63,684 bases of DNA from Bacteroidia bacterium (GTDB lineage Bacteria > Bacteroidota > Bacteroidia > Bacteroidales > Prolixibacteraceae), in contig JAPLDT010000011.1 of NCBI GenBank assembly GCA_026391315.1, positions 1 through 63,684 of the forward strand, in the 5' to 3' direction. The notes beneath the pieces are model-generated. The model had not been told where the DNA came from, ran no database searches, and worked only from the letters and a program-made list of their open reading frames with translations. The position numbers were made by a program, and so were the translations under genes. Position 1 is the stretch's first letter. The number at the start of each line of letters is the position of its first letter. Shown here in pieces: positions 25,865 through 33,449 of the stretch.

Positions 25865-26506
25865 TTACTGGCATCCTTTCACTATTCCCTCAGCCTGATC
25901 TTTTCCCCATGCCGGATCTATTGGCGATTTTGGTTTGAAGTTATCCCATGTGGCCAGCAGTTCTTTTGCTTGCGGACAAAAAGTTTTCGGATCCTGGCCA
26001 AAAAATCTTGCTGAACCCATATCACCTTGCAATTTGATCAGGCGGGCGCGTGGATTGGTCGGATCCAGAGCCAGCGCTTTGCCTACAGCCTGCCCGGAGA
26101 GCGCGCTATACTTCTGTCCGCGTTCCATTGGATTGACTACCAACCGTGCAGTATAGTAAAACGACTGGAGGGCAAAAACTTCCGCTTCGTTTGGAGCCAT
26201 GGCAACCAACTTGTCAATAGATTTTTCTGCCTCATCCAGGTAACTATCTTTTTTTACTGCATCACCTTGTTCCACGAAACTCATAATGATGAAACAATGT
26301 GCATGATAATACAATGGCGACCATTCCGCTTTTTCTACATTGGCAATCATCTGGAATTTGTTGCCCAAAGCCTGAAAATCGGCTACCGTCCTGCAAGATG
26401 CATATTGACCGAGCGTTTCGCCCATGGTTTGAAAGAACTCCGGTTTCTGTGCGATAGAAACCATGTTAACTAACAGAACTGCAATCACTAAAATAATTTT
26501 TTTCAT
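25865..26506 (-). CDS. Secreted TPR-like protein, module 2
   Basis: A 213-residue protein with a signal peptide (IILVIAVLLVNMVSIAQ), clearly related to the TPR protein at 21180-21830: both share the patterns EWSPLYYHAHCFIIMSF / EWLPLYYASFAYIMISF, a DSYLDEAEKSIDKL-type repeat, an NPMERGQKYS / DPMTRGMTLV step, LDPTNPRARLIK / LNPDNPRVYYLR, and an ending with P-x-WGK. The conserved pairing with a TonB receptor and two-component system suggests a role in that system. Exact function is unknown. Confidence 0.8.
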   Translation of the reverse strand: MKKIILVIAVLLVNMVSIAQKPEFFQTMGETLGQYASCRTVADFQALGNKFQMIANVEKAEWSPLYYHAHCFIIMSFVEQGDAVKKDSYLDEAEKSIDKLVAMAPNEAEVFALQSFYYTARLVVNPMERGQKYSALSGQAVGKALALDPTNPRARLIKLQGDMGSARFFGQDPKTFCPQAKELLATWDNFKPKSPIDPAWGKDQAEGIVKGCQ

Positions 26507-26556
26507 AGCATTTTAATTTTTAATTTTTAATCTGTAATTTTTATTTATTCCTGTTT

Positions 26557-28722
26557 TTACTCAATTTTATCGAGCTGATTGGCTTTTCCCTTTTTTGTCA
26601 GTGTAATAAAACAAGCCACTACGAAGAAACGGTTCGAACCAGGCTTGATGGATGAGCTTGGATATTGTCCGTTGGCATCAATCGTATCAGCATATTGCCG
26701 TCCGAATTCATTTTTAAATCCGGTAATATTGGTGACTGCGCCATAAATAATGATGTTTTGCCGATACAGGAAACTCCAGCTCAGGTCCAGGCTTCTGTAG
26801 GGTTTCATCAGCTCTCCATTAAAAACCGACGAGTTGGGATTGTTGTACACACGAGGTGACGAATACTTGAAATTTGCCCCTGCCAGCGAACGTAAACCTG
26901 CGAACCAGTGTTTGTAAACCACCGAGAAATTGTGTTTACTGGCAAATGTTGGGATAGCCTCTGTCGGAAAATTGCGGTAATTGCGTTTGATATCCAGGTA
27001 TGAATAGGATATCCAGTAGTCGCCATTTTTTATTGTTTTATTGTCTCTCCAGAAAAAGTCGAGCCCTTTGGCGTAGCCGTTACCCAGATTGGAGTAGCTG
27101 GTTGGTAGATAAAATGCATCACCGTTTTGTTTAACCAGGTCCCTGTAATCTTTGTAGTACAACTCTACTTTAATGGTTCGTTCATTGATGGTGGATTGAT
27201 AGCTAAATGTATAATGATCTGCCCTTTCCGGCTTTATTTGGTTGGTGTAGAGCAAATAATCGTCCAGCGGATTCTGGTAAAACCAACCATAGGCCAGGGA
27301 AAACTGACCGTTTTCGCTTATTTTATAGGCTGTCGATAAACGTGGTGATACTTTAAATCTTTTCAGGTAATCTGAATATTCCATGCGAGCTCCGATACGC
27401 GTCGTAAAATTTGAGGAGGCATAGACCTGTGCTTCGGTGAAACCCGAGAAATTGTTATTGATAAACCGATTGTCATGCGTTTCGGTTGACGTTACTACAT
27501 TTTGCCCGAACGACTTTGCAGAAAATTCCCCTCCAAACTTTAAGATGAATTTGTCGCTGAATGGATGGGTAAACACATTCTTCAGAAATATTCCCTGAAT
27601 TTTTTTGTCAACAGTTGTTTGGTCAAATCCAATATTGTCTTTGTTGTTTGTAAACGAAGCAGCAGAATTCATGCTCCAGTTTTCACCCAGTTTGCCATTC
27701 CATGATGCATTTAAAAAATAATTGTTGTTGGATAGTTCATAGTCAATGGGTTTTCCTCCCTGATTCAGGTCTTCCTGATTCAGGTTAAAACTACTCCGGC
27801 TGATACTCGAATAAAGCTTAAACATGCCTGTTTTACCTGTTTTTTGACGAAGGCTTATTGCTGCGTTGGCCGATTCCGGAGCCTGAACCCAATGGTAATT
27901 TTGGGGGGCAATGCTCATGTATGGCTGAAGATTGTTGTAGCCGAATGATCCAGTCACGGCACCATTTTTCCATAATTTTGATCCTGCAACTTCTGCACCA
28001 ACCGAAAGCACGGATAAATCGAGCTGATCTTCAGCCGGCATATCGTTTGTATTGAGCAGGAGCACCGAAGATAGCGCCTGACCGTACTCTGCCGAATATC
28101 CACCGGTACTGAAAACCATTCCTTTGAACATGAATGGATTAAATCTACCTCGGGTAGCCAGATTGGGCGCGGTTGAATTGTATGGAACTGAAACAAGCGA
28201 TCCATCGATGTATGTTTGTGATTCTTCGCTGTCTCCACCTTTTACAAATAACCGGCCCGACTCACCATTGGTTGTCGTACCGGGCAACGTCTGCAGGGCT
28301 CCGTACATATCGCCGGCAGCGCCTGCAGTGGTCATCATATCGAGAGGTGTTATGGTTACCGCGCGTTTTTTATCGCCGGCTTCGAATGTTCCTGCCGTGA
28401 TGGTCACTGCATTCAACTGGTTAAATGCCTCTTTTAATTGAACATTGATCCGAATGGTATCGCCCTTCAATTCCACTTTGCGCGTAAATTGTTCGTACCC
28501 AACTAGTCCGACAACCAAATCAAAGGAACCGGTTTTGGTCGATTTAAATTTGAAAACACCTTTTTCGTTGCTTGATGTTCCATCATAGGTTCCTTTTAAA
28601 TAGGCATTTGCCCCTGCCATTGCCACGCCATTTTCTTCGGTCACTTTGCCGGTAATGACGGTTTGTGCAAAAACATGTAAGCCGGCCAGTGAAAAAAGCA
28701 GATAAAAGAATAAACGTCTCAT
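26557..28722 (-). CDS. TonB-dependent receptor, module 2
   Basis: About 721 residues from the chosen Met, which starts a normal signal peptide (MRRLFFYLLFSLAGLHVFAQ); a Met 48 bases upstream gives an untypical N-terminus that would overlap the promoter. Domains: CarboxypepD-regulatory-like (ITGKVTEENGVAMAGANAYLKG), plug (GALQTLPGTTTNGESGRLFVKGG, FSTGGYSAEYGQALSSVLLL) and barrel. It is paralogous to the receptor at 19017-21149 throughout. The C-terminus runs past the usual terminal aromatic residue (VACFITLTKKGKANQLDKIE), which is odd for an outer-membrane barrel and may reflect a lost stop codon. Confidence 0.92.
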   Translation of the reverse strand: MRRLFFYLLFSLAGLHVFAQTVITGKVTEENGVAMAGANAYLKGTYDGTSSNEKGVFKFKSTKTGSFDLVVGLVGYEQFTRKVELKGDTIRINVQLKEAFNQLNAVTITAGTFEAGDKKRAVTITPLDMMTTAGAAGDMYGALQTLPGTTTNGESGRLFVKGGDSEESQTYIDGSLVSVPYNSTAPNLATRGRFNPFMFKGMVFSTGGYSAEYGQALSSVLLLNTNDMPAEDQLDLSVLSVGAEVAGSKLWKNGAVTGSFGYNNLQPYMSIAPQNYHWVQAPESANAAISLRQKTGKTGMFKLYSSISRSSFNLNQEDLNQGGKPIDYELSNNNYFLNASWNGKLGENWSMNSAASFTNNKDNIGFDQTTVDKKIQGIFLKNVFTHPFSDKFILKFGGEFSAKSFGQNVVTSTETHDNRFINNNFSGFTEAQVYASSNFTTRIGARMEYSDYLKRFKVSPRLSTAYKISENGQFSLAYGWFYQNPLDDYLLYTNQIKPERADHYTFSYQSTINERTIKVELYYKDYRDLVKQNGDAFYLPTSYSNLGNGYAKGLDFFWRDNKTIKNGDYWISYSYLDIKRNYRNFPTEAIPTFASKHNFSVVYKHWFAGLRSLAGANFKYSSPRVYNNPNSSVFNGELMKPYRSLDLSWSFLYRQNIIIYGAVTNITGFKNEFGRQYADTIDANGQYPSSSIKPGSNRFFVVACFITLTKKGKANQLDKIE

Positions 28723-28750
28723 GGCAATAACTAATTTTTGATTTACGATA

Positions 28751-28780
28751 CAAAGGTGGCACAACACCAATAAGGTTCAA
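28751..28780 (-). promoter_or_regulatory. Promoter of the module 2 receptor
   Basis: On the minus strand, -33 TTG (28778-28780), a 19-nt spacer and -7 CACCTTTG (28751-28758) match the Bacteroidota consensus with one mismatch. It lies 29 bp upstream of the preferred receptor start. Confidence 0.5.
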
Positions 28781-28906
28781 AAATTAAGGTGACGAACTGT
28801 AAAATTTTCCGGATGAATAGCGGAAATTGTAGCGTATATGTTTTTTGCCAGATGCTTCTGCTGTATAGATTCGCAACAGCCATCTCAGGAAATTTACAAA
28901 AAAAAT

Positions 28907-28943
28907 TCCCACAAGAAATGAACGAACTTCACTTCTTGTGGGA
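28907..28943 (-). terminator. Terminator for the PfkB-HAD transcript
   Basis: A 16-bp stem with one mismatch (TCCCACAAGAAATGAA with its complement) and a 5-nt loop. On the minus strand it is followed by a run of T's. It lies 100 bp after the PfkB-HAD gene and insulates the module 2 receptor promoter. Confidence 0.7.
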
Positions 28944-28959
28944 TGAATGTTTTAATCAA

Positions 28960-28994
28960 CTGACGGGGTGACTCTGAGTCACCCCGTCAGTTTT
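28960..28994. terminator. Second copy of the module-boundary hairpin
   Basis: A perfect 15-bp stem, CTGACGGGGTGACTC and its complement around a single T, followed by TTTT on the + strand. It differs from the hairpin at 23710-23740 by one base, the one that breaks pairing there. The two copies bracket module 2. Confidence 0.7.
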
Positions 28995-29045
28995 ACGAAT
29001 ATGGCCATATAACATCCTATTAATCTGTGATTTGCGAGTCTAATC

Positions 29046-30953
29046 TCAATTTATCCCCAACAACTCCAACAGCAGCTCCATTTGCGAAAAATCAGAGATG
29101 ATGATGTCTGCTCCTGCTTTGATCAGACGGGTGCGTTTGTGGGCATTTAAGCCGTACCTGCGCTGTTCGTTGCTTGCCAGTCCGACGGTGATGCCGTTAC
29201 GTTTGTGGGTTTCGCGGATCTCAACGGGACCGTCCCCGAAGGTGATAATCTGTCCTGATTCGGCGGTGCCAATTGAGTCGAGGATGCGATCCAGCACGAT
29301 CTTTTTCGCCTCTATGGTGATATCGCCTACGGCTCCGTAGATTCTGCCTTCAAAGAGGTATTCATATCCGAGAGTTTTGGCTTCACTTTTTGCATCTTCG
29401 TCATCGGTACCACTCGCCAGATATAGTTTAATACCTGCCTGGTAAAGTCGTGTCAGAAAGGGAACCGCATTCTTGACCGTGAAATCTTCCAGTGAAAGTT
29501 CACACCGCTGCAGCTTTTTCTCCCGTTCTTTGACCATCAGCAACAATTCGTCGTTGTAGATTTTCTTGTAGCCGAAGATATCCAGTATCTCCTCTTCAGG
29601 GACACAGCCAAACTCTTTGACCAGCGCTACCAATCCCTGCATCTGAAACAGGGTCTGGACACCCGTTGTTTTGTCAATAAACTCGGCAACACGGGCTTCC
29701 ACCTGGTGGTATAGGTTATCATCCGTATCCTTGTAATTTTTGCCTAAGATGGCTTTGATCATCATCGGATTCATGATCCCTTCCCATCCTTCACGCAAGG
29801 TAGAGATGGTTCCGTCGTGGTCGAAAATGGCATACTTTGGACAGACATCTTTACTCATGAGCGTTTGGTCGACGATTTCAATTTCGCTATCTCCTAAATA
29901 TTTAGCCATGCGGATTTCTTCTGCTAGCTCGTGGTGGTAGATGAAATCGCTGTTTTCTCCCAGGTGCAAAATCTCTTCTGGAGTAGCCGTACCGCACTGG
30001 AATAACTTTTGAACGGTGACACCGGCAACGAGTGCTCCCAGTTCTGCCCCTTCCTGCATGGAATATCCTGCTGCCAATGCGCCTGCCGCACCAGCCAGAT
30101 AACTGTCGCCAGCCCCCACGGTATCAACTTTAGACATAATCATCAATCCGGGTACTTCAGAGATGCCATTGGCATCGATGGTGAGCGAGCCTTTGCTTCC
30201 CCTGGTGACAAACAATGGTTTGCCGAATTTGCCAAACAATGTTTTGGCTGAGGAGACGACCTCGGAATATAGTACCACTTCATCCGGTTTCTTGTTGAGG
30301 CCGCAAAGACGTGCAGCTTCTGTATCGTTCATTTTCCGAATCGCTCCGTCGTAAAAGTCGTTGAAATTTCGGCTGTCAACGATAAAGCTCTTTTTTGGAA
30401 ACTTTTGGATCACCTCTACCAGCCGCTTCCTGAAATATTCGGTGTGAATGCCGGAGGGTACCTGCTGGTTGATAATCACGAGATCCACCTCAGGAACTGC
30501 TTTCACCAGACTATCAATCAGACGGTCAGCGGTAGCTTGGGACAAAACGTTATAGTTACCAAAGTCTACACGATTGAGTTCAAAATCGTCGATGTATGGC
30601 TTGGCGTAGGTGTGGGTGTACCACTCCTCCTCCTGCACCAGCAGGTTGGTCGGATCGATACCGGTGGCCGTCATGAGCCGCTTCATCTCGGCGCCAAAGG
30701 GATCGGTTCCTATCACACCAAAGGCGCGGATCTCTTTGATCCCGATAGCTGCCAGGTTGTTGGTGACATTTCCTGCACCACCCAAAGAGTAGCGTTGTTG
30801 TCTGACAGGCCTGGTTGCCTGGTTTGTTTCGACTGAGATTTCGCTCATCGCCTCGTCGATGAACCAATAGGCATCGCAGCAGAAATCCCCCAGCACCGCA
30901 ATCTTCACCGCACTTATGTCCTTCAGGATTGTTTGTAATTGTTCTTTTTTCAT
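29046..30953 (-). CDS. Fused PfkB-type sugar kinase and HAD-family phosphatase
   Basis: A 635-residue two-domain cytoplasmic protein. Residues 1-330 are a PfkB kinase related to the HldE/RfaE kinase domain (VLGDFCCDAYW, SLGGAGNVTNNLAAIG, catalytic Asp283 in DTVGAGDSYLAG). Residues about 370-635 are a HAD hydrolase (nucleophile Asp378 in FDHDGT, then LASGTDDED, TFGDGPVEI). HldE normally carries a cytidylyltransferase instead, so this is not HldE. A kinase and a phosphatase in one chain suggest either sequential steps or opposing activities on a sugar phosphate. A GmhA-like isomerase is encoded in the same gene run (42015-42665), pointing to a heptose-like or ketose substrate (inference). It is last in a long minus-strand run. 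Confidence 0.85.
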   Translation of the reverse strand: MKKEQLQTILKDISAVKIAVLGDFCCDAYWFIDEAMSEISVETNQATRPVRQQRYSLGGAGNVTNNLAAIGIKEIRAFGVIGTDPFGAEMKRLMTATGIDPTNLLVQEEEWYTHTYAKPYIDDFELNRVDFGNYNVLSQATADRLIDSLVKAVPEVDLVIINQQVPSGIHTEYFRKRLVEVIQKFPKKSFIVDSRNFNDFYDGAIRKMNDTEAARLCGLNKKPDEVVLYSEVVSSAKTLFGKFGKPLFVTRGSKGSLTIDANGISEVPGLMIMSKVDTVGAGDSYLAGAAGALAAGYSMQEGAELGALVAGVTVQKLFQCGTATPEEILHLGENSDFIYHHELAEEIRMAKYLGDSEIEIVDQTLMSKDVCPKYAIFDHDGTISTLREGWEGIMNPMMIKAILGKNYKDTDDNLYHQVEARVAEFIDKTTGVQTLFQMQGLVALVKEFGCVPEEEILDIFGYKKIYNDELLLMVKEREKKLQRCELSLEDFTVKNAVPFLTRLYQAGIKLYLASGTDDEDAKSEAKTLGYEYLFEGRIYGAVGDITIEAKKIVLDRILDSIGTAESGQIITFGDGPVEIRETHKRNGITVGLASNEQRRYGLNAHKRTRLIKAGADIIISDFSQMELLLELLGIN

Positions 30954-30976
30954 CAGATAATAATTTGTTATTTATA

Positions 30977-32233
30977 CTATTTAGTTGGATACATGTAAAT
31001 GGCTGCATCACCAGCTTCTATCTCTGTTGTGCTGGTGTATTCGCTGTTGGGTATTAAAGTCCCGTCCTTGAGTACTTTCTTTACCGTTTCATCCGTGCTG
31101 ATAATTAACTTCATCGGATTCTTATAGTCCCTGTTGACTATTACCAAAAATCTGTTTTTACCGTTTTCAAGAACCGAGACTACGGCTCCTTCCCCTACTG
31201 TTTCAAGTAGTTTGATCGGTTCCGGCAGTTTCCCCAGCCTCTTTGTTTCATTCGGGATAACTGACCCGGTTTGCGCAACAGAGATTAACTTCGCACCCAT
31301 AAATACACCCGAAAGATTCTGAATTTCATTACTGACTTTTTGCAATCTGTCAAATACCACCGTGCGTTTGCCCGCTCCGTCAAGCGGAGACCCGAAACCC
31401 CTGAAGCTCCAATATTCAATTCCCTGGGCGCCATAGGCAAGATTCACATAAATCTGCAATCTTAACCCGGCCAGTGTTGGAATATCGTGTAAAAATGTTT
31501 TTTCGGGTTTGTAGGTTTTATAAAGTTGATAGAAATCATTTAAAGCAGGCTGACCTGAATCGTCGGAGTAGGCAAGATAAGAAGTGGTGAGTGCAAATGC
31601 CCAAAAAGGTCTGCCGCCGGTCTTGTACTTATTGCCAAAAAACTCCATGTTTTCGTACCATCTGGGATGTATTGTTCCATCAACCAGCGGATAAAAATCG
31701 AACGAGAGGTATGGGGCAGGGAATAAGTTATCGAATGTTTCAATATACTCCTTATAATCCTTTGTCCCGAATTTGCCCTGGTTGGAATTAATATTTGGAA
31801 ATAGGTTTACAAAACTGTAGTGTTTGTCATCAACTGCTTTCAAGCGCTTTGCCCAATCTGCCAATTCCTGAAATTGAGGACTGGCCGGCTCGTCTGCGAG
31901 ATAGTAACCTTCCAGGGCCGGATGTTTTTTGAAACGTAGGGCAGTTTTCTCCGGATAACTCCTGAGTTCAGGACACGAAATCATCAATTTTACCCCTGCC
32001 TTACCGGCTGCATCAAGAGCTGCAGCAATGGCATCGGCGCTGGTGAAAAAGGCTATGTCGATGTTCACTCCAACTTCTTTCAGCTTCTTGTAGCTTTCGA
32101 CGGATACTTCCGTTTGAGGAATACCACCCCACGACATTACCGGGATCACCCCTCCAGATTTTAATTTTTCCTGCGACTTTGCTTGACCAATACCTATAAT
32201 CGAAAGAATGGCAATTATTATAATTTTTCGCAT
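30977..32233 (-). CDS. Secreted TIM-barrel glycosidase-like protein, paralogue 1
   Basis: A 418-residue protein with a signal peptide (KIIIIAILSIIGIGQAKS). It has the look of a (beta/alpha)8 glycosidase: VIPVMSWGGIPQTE, LMISCPEL, YYLADEP with Glu115 as acid/base candidate, YLSFDFYPL, RPFWAFALT and LAYGAQGIEYW, then a small C-terminal beta-domain. I recognise no exact family; GH42/clan A-like is the nearest impression. Three relatives follow in the same run (32241-33434, 36550-37782, 37786-38980). It is 7 bp from the next paralogue and close to GH92, so a mannose-containing glycan is a reasonable guess. Confidence 0.65.
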   Translation of the reverse strand: MRKIIIIAILSIIGIGQAKSQEKLKSGGVIPVMSWGGIPQTEVSVESYKKLKEVGVNIDIAFFTSADAIAAALDAAGKAGVKLMISCPELRSYPEKTALRFKKHPALEGYYLADEPASPQFQELADWAKRLKAVDDKHYSFVNLFPNINSNQGKFGTKDYKEYIETFDNLFPAPYLSFDFYPLVDGTIHPRWYENMEFFGNKYKTGGRPFWAFALTTSYLAYSDDSGQPALNDFYQLYKTYKPEKTFLHDIPTLAGLRLQIYVNLAYGAQGIEYWSFRGFGSPLDGAGKRTVVFDRLQKVSNEIQNLSGVFMGAKLISVAQTGSVIPNETKRLGKLPEPIKLLETVGEGAVVSVLENGKNRFLVIVNRDYKNPMKLIISTDETVKKVLKDGTLIPNSEYTSTTEIEAGDAAIYMYPTK

Positions 32234-32240
32234 ACCATTT

Positions 32241-33434
32241 TTATTTTTTAGTTGGGAAGAGGTAAACAGCCATATCTCCGGGCTCTATTTCAGTCGTATT
32301 CGCGTATATACTTGCCTTTACGATGGAGCCATCTTTCAGCACTCTTTTCAGCGACTCATCGCCAAGTATTGTGATTGGCAAGCTTTTGTTCAGATCTCGA
32401 TTGACCACCACAAAAAACGAATTGACTCCATTCTCCAAAATAGAAACCAGCGCTCCGGATCCCTCTGTTTCAAAAACCTTTATTGCCCGGGGCAAGGTGC
32501 TTAACCGGGAGGTCCCCCTTGGGATAACTACCCCGGTATGACTAACAGATACAACTTTTGATCCAACAAAAACCCCGGCAAGATCCTGGATCTCTTTGTT
32601 TATCGCTTTGATCCGATCGTAAACCACTGTCCGCTTTCCATCCAGCGCGATAGGTGAGGTGCGATTATCCGGCATCCAGTATGGCCAATACTCCAGTCCT
32701 TGCGCACCATAGGCCAGGTTGCTGTAAAGCTGAAGCCGCAGGGCAGGAATGGTGGGTATTGGATGTAGTTCATTGTATGAGCAGGCAAGGGCAAAAGCCC
32801 AGAATGGTCTATTCAGTTTTCTGGCCTCTGCCGAGAATATCTCCAGTCCTTCGTACCATCTCTCATGAATGCCATCAACCAAAACGGGATAAAAATCGAA
32901 GGAGAGGAGTCGTGAAGAAACCTCTCTGGCGAAGGTGCTTACGTATTCGGCGTAAGTGGCTGTCCCCAAAGCTTCGGTTTTGGTGGTATGAATGCTTGCG
33001 ATCAGATTCACGAAACAAAAATGGTTGCTGTCGACCGCTTCTATCTTTTTGGCCCAGTCGCCCAACTCTGCAAAATCTTTGCGAACAGGCTCATCCCGCA
33101 AATAATATCCGGCCAGTGCCGGATGGTTCATAAACCGACTGACCGTCTTTTCAGGCTCTGTCTTCAATTCAGGGCAGGAAGTAACCATCCTGATCCCGAC
33201 CTGCTGTGCCAGATCAAGCGCTTGCTGCATGGCCTCAGCATTCGGATAGTTGGACAGGTTTACATTAATTCCCATTTCCTTTAGCTCCCTGAACCGCTCA
33301 ACATTCGTTTCTTCGGCAGGAATGCCCGCCCACGCCATGATTGGAAGCGGTTTATCTGATGTTATCTTTTCCTGAGCTATAACACTGACCATAATGATCA
33401 TCGTAAAAAGGGATAGCAATACAATTTTTCTCAT
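32241..33434 (-). CDS. Secreted TIM-barrel glycosidase-like protein, paralogue 2
   Basis: A 397-residue relative of the previous gene product, with signal peptide (RKIVLLSLFTMIIMVSVIAQ), PLPIMAWAGIPAEE, MVTSCPEL, YYLRDEP with Glu115, LLSFDFYPV, RPFWAFALACS and LAYGAQGLEYWPYW. It shares with paralogues 3 and 4 the stretch GTSRL, LPRAIKVFETEG and the ending EPGDMAVYLFP. Tight spacing (7 and 15 bp to its neighbours) supports one operon with GH92. Function is unknown beyond likely carbohydrate cleavage in the periplasm or at the surface. Confidence 0.65.
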   Translation of the reverse strand: MRKIVLLSLFTMIIMVSVIAQEKITSDKPLPIMAWAGIPAEETNVERFRELKEMGINVNLSNYPNAEAMQQALDLAQQVGIRMVTSCPELKTEPEKTVSRFMNHPALAGYYLRDEPVRKDFAELGDWAKKIEAVDSNHFCFVNLIASIHTTKTEALGTATYAEYVSTFAREVSSRLLSFDFYPVLVDGIHERWYEGLEIFSAEARKLNRPFWAFALACSYNELHPIPTIPALRLQLYSNLAYGAQGLEYWPYWMPDNRTSPIALDGKRTVVYDRIKAINKEIQDLAGVFVGSKVVSVSHTGVVIPRGTSRLSTLPRAIKVFETEGSGALVSILENGVNSFFVVVNRDLNKSLPITILGDESLKRVLKDGSIVKASIYANTTEIEPGDMAVYLFPTKK

Positions 33435-33449
33435 TAGGGCAATCTTGAA

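Noticed and set aside
30405-30836. Plus-strand open frames inside the PfkB-HAD gene
   Set aside because: Antisense shadows of a well-supported kinase; no signal or motif.
29046-30953. Naming the kinase fusion hldE
   Set aside because: The second domain has HAD motifs (FDHDGT), not the cytidylyltransferase of HldE.
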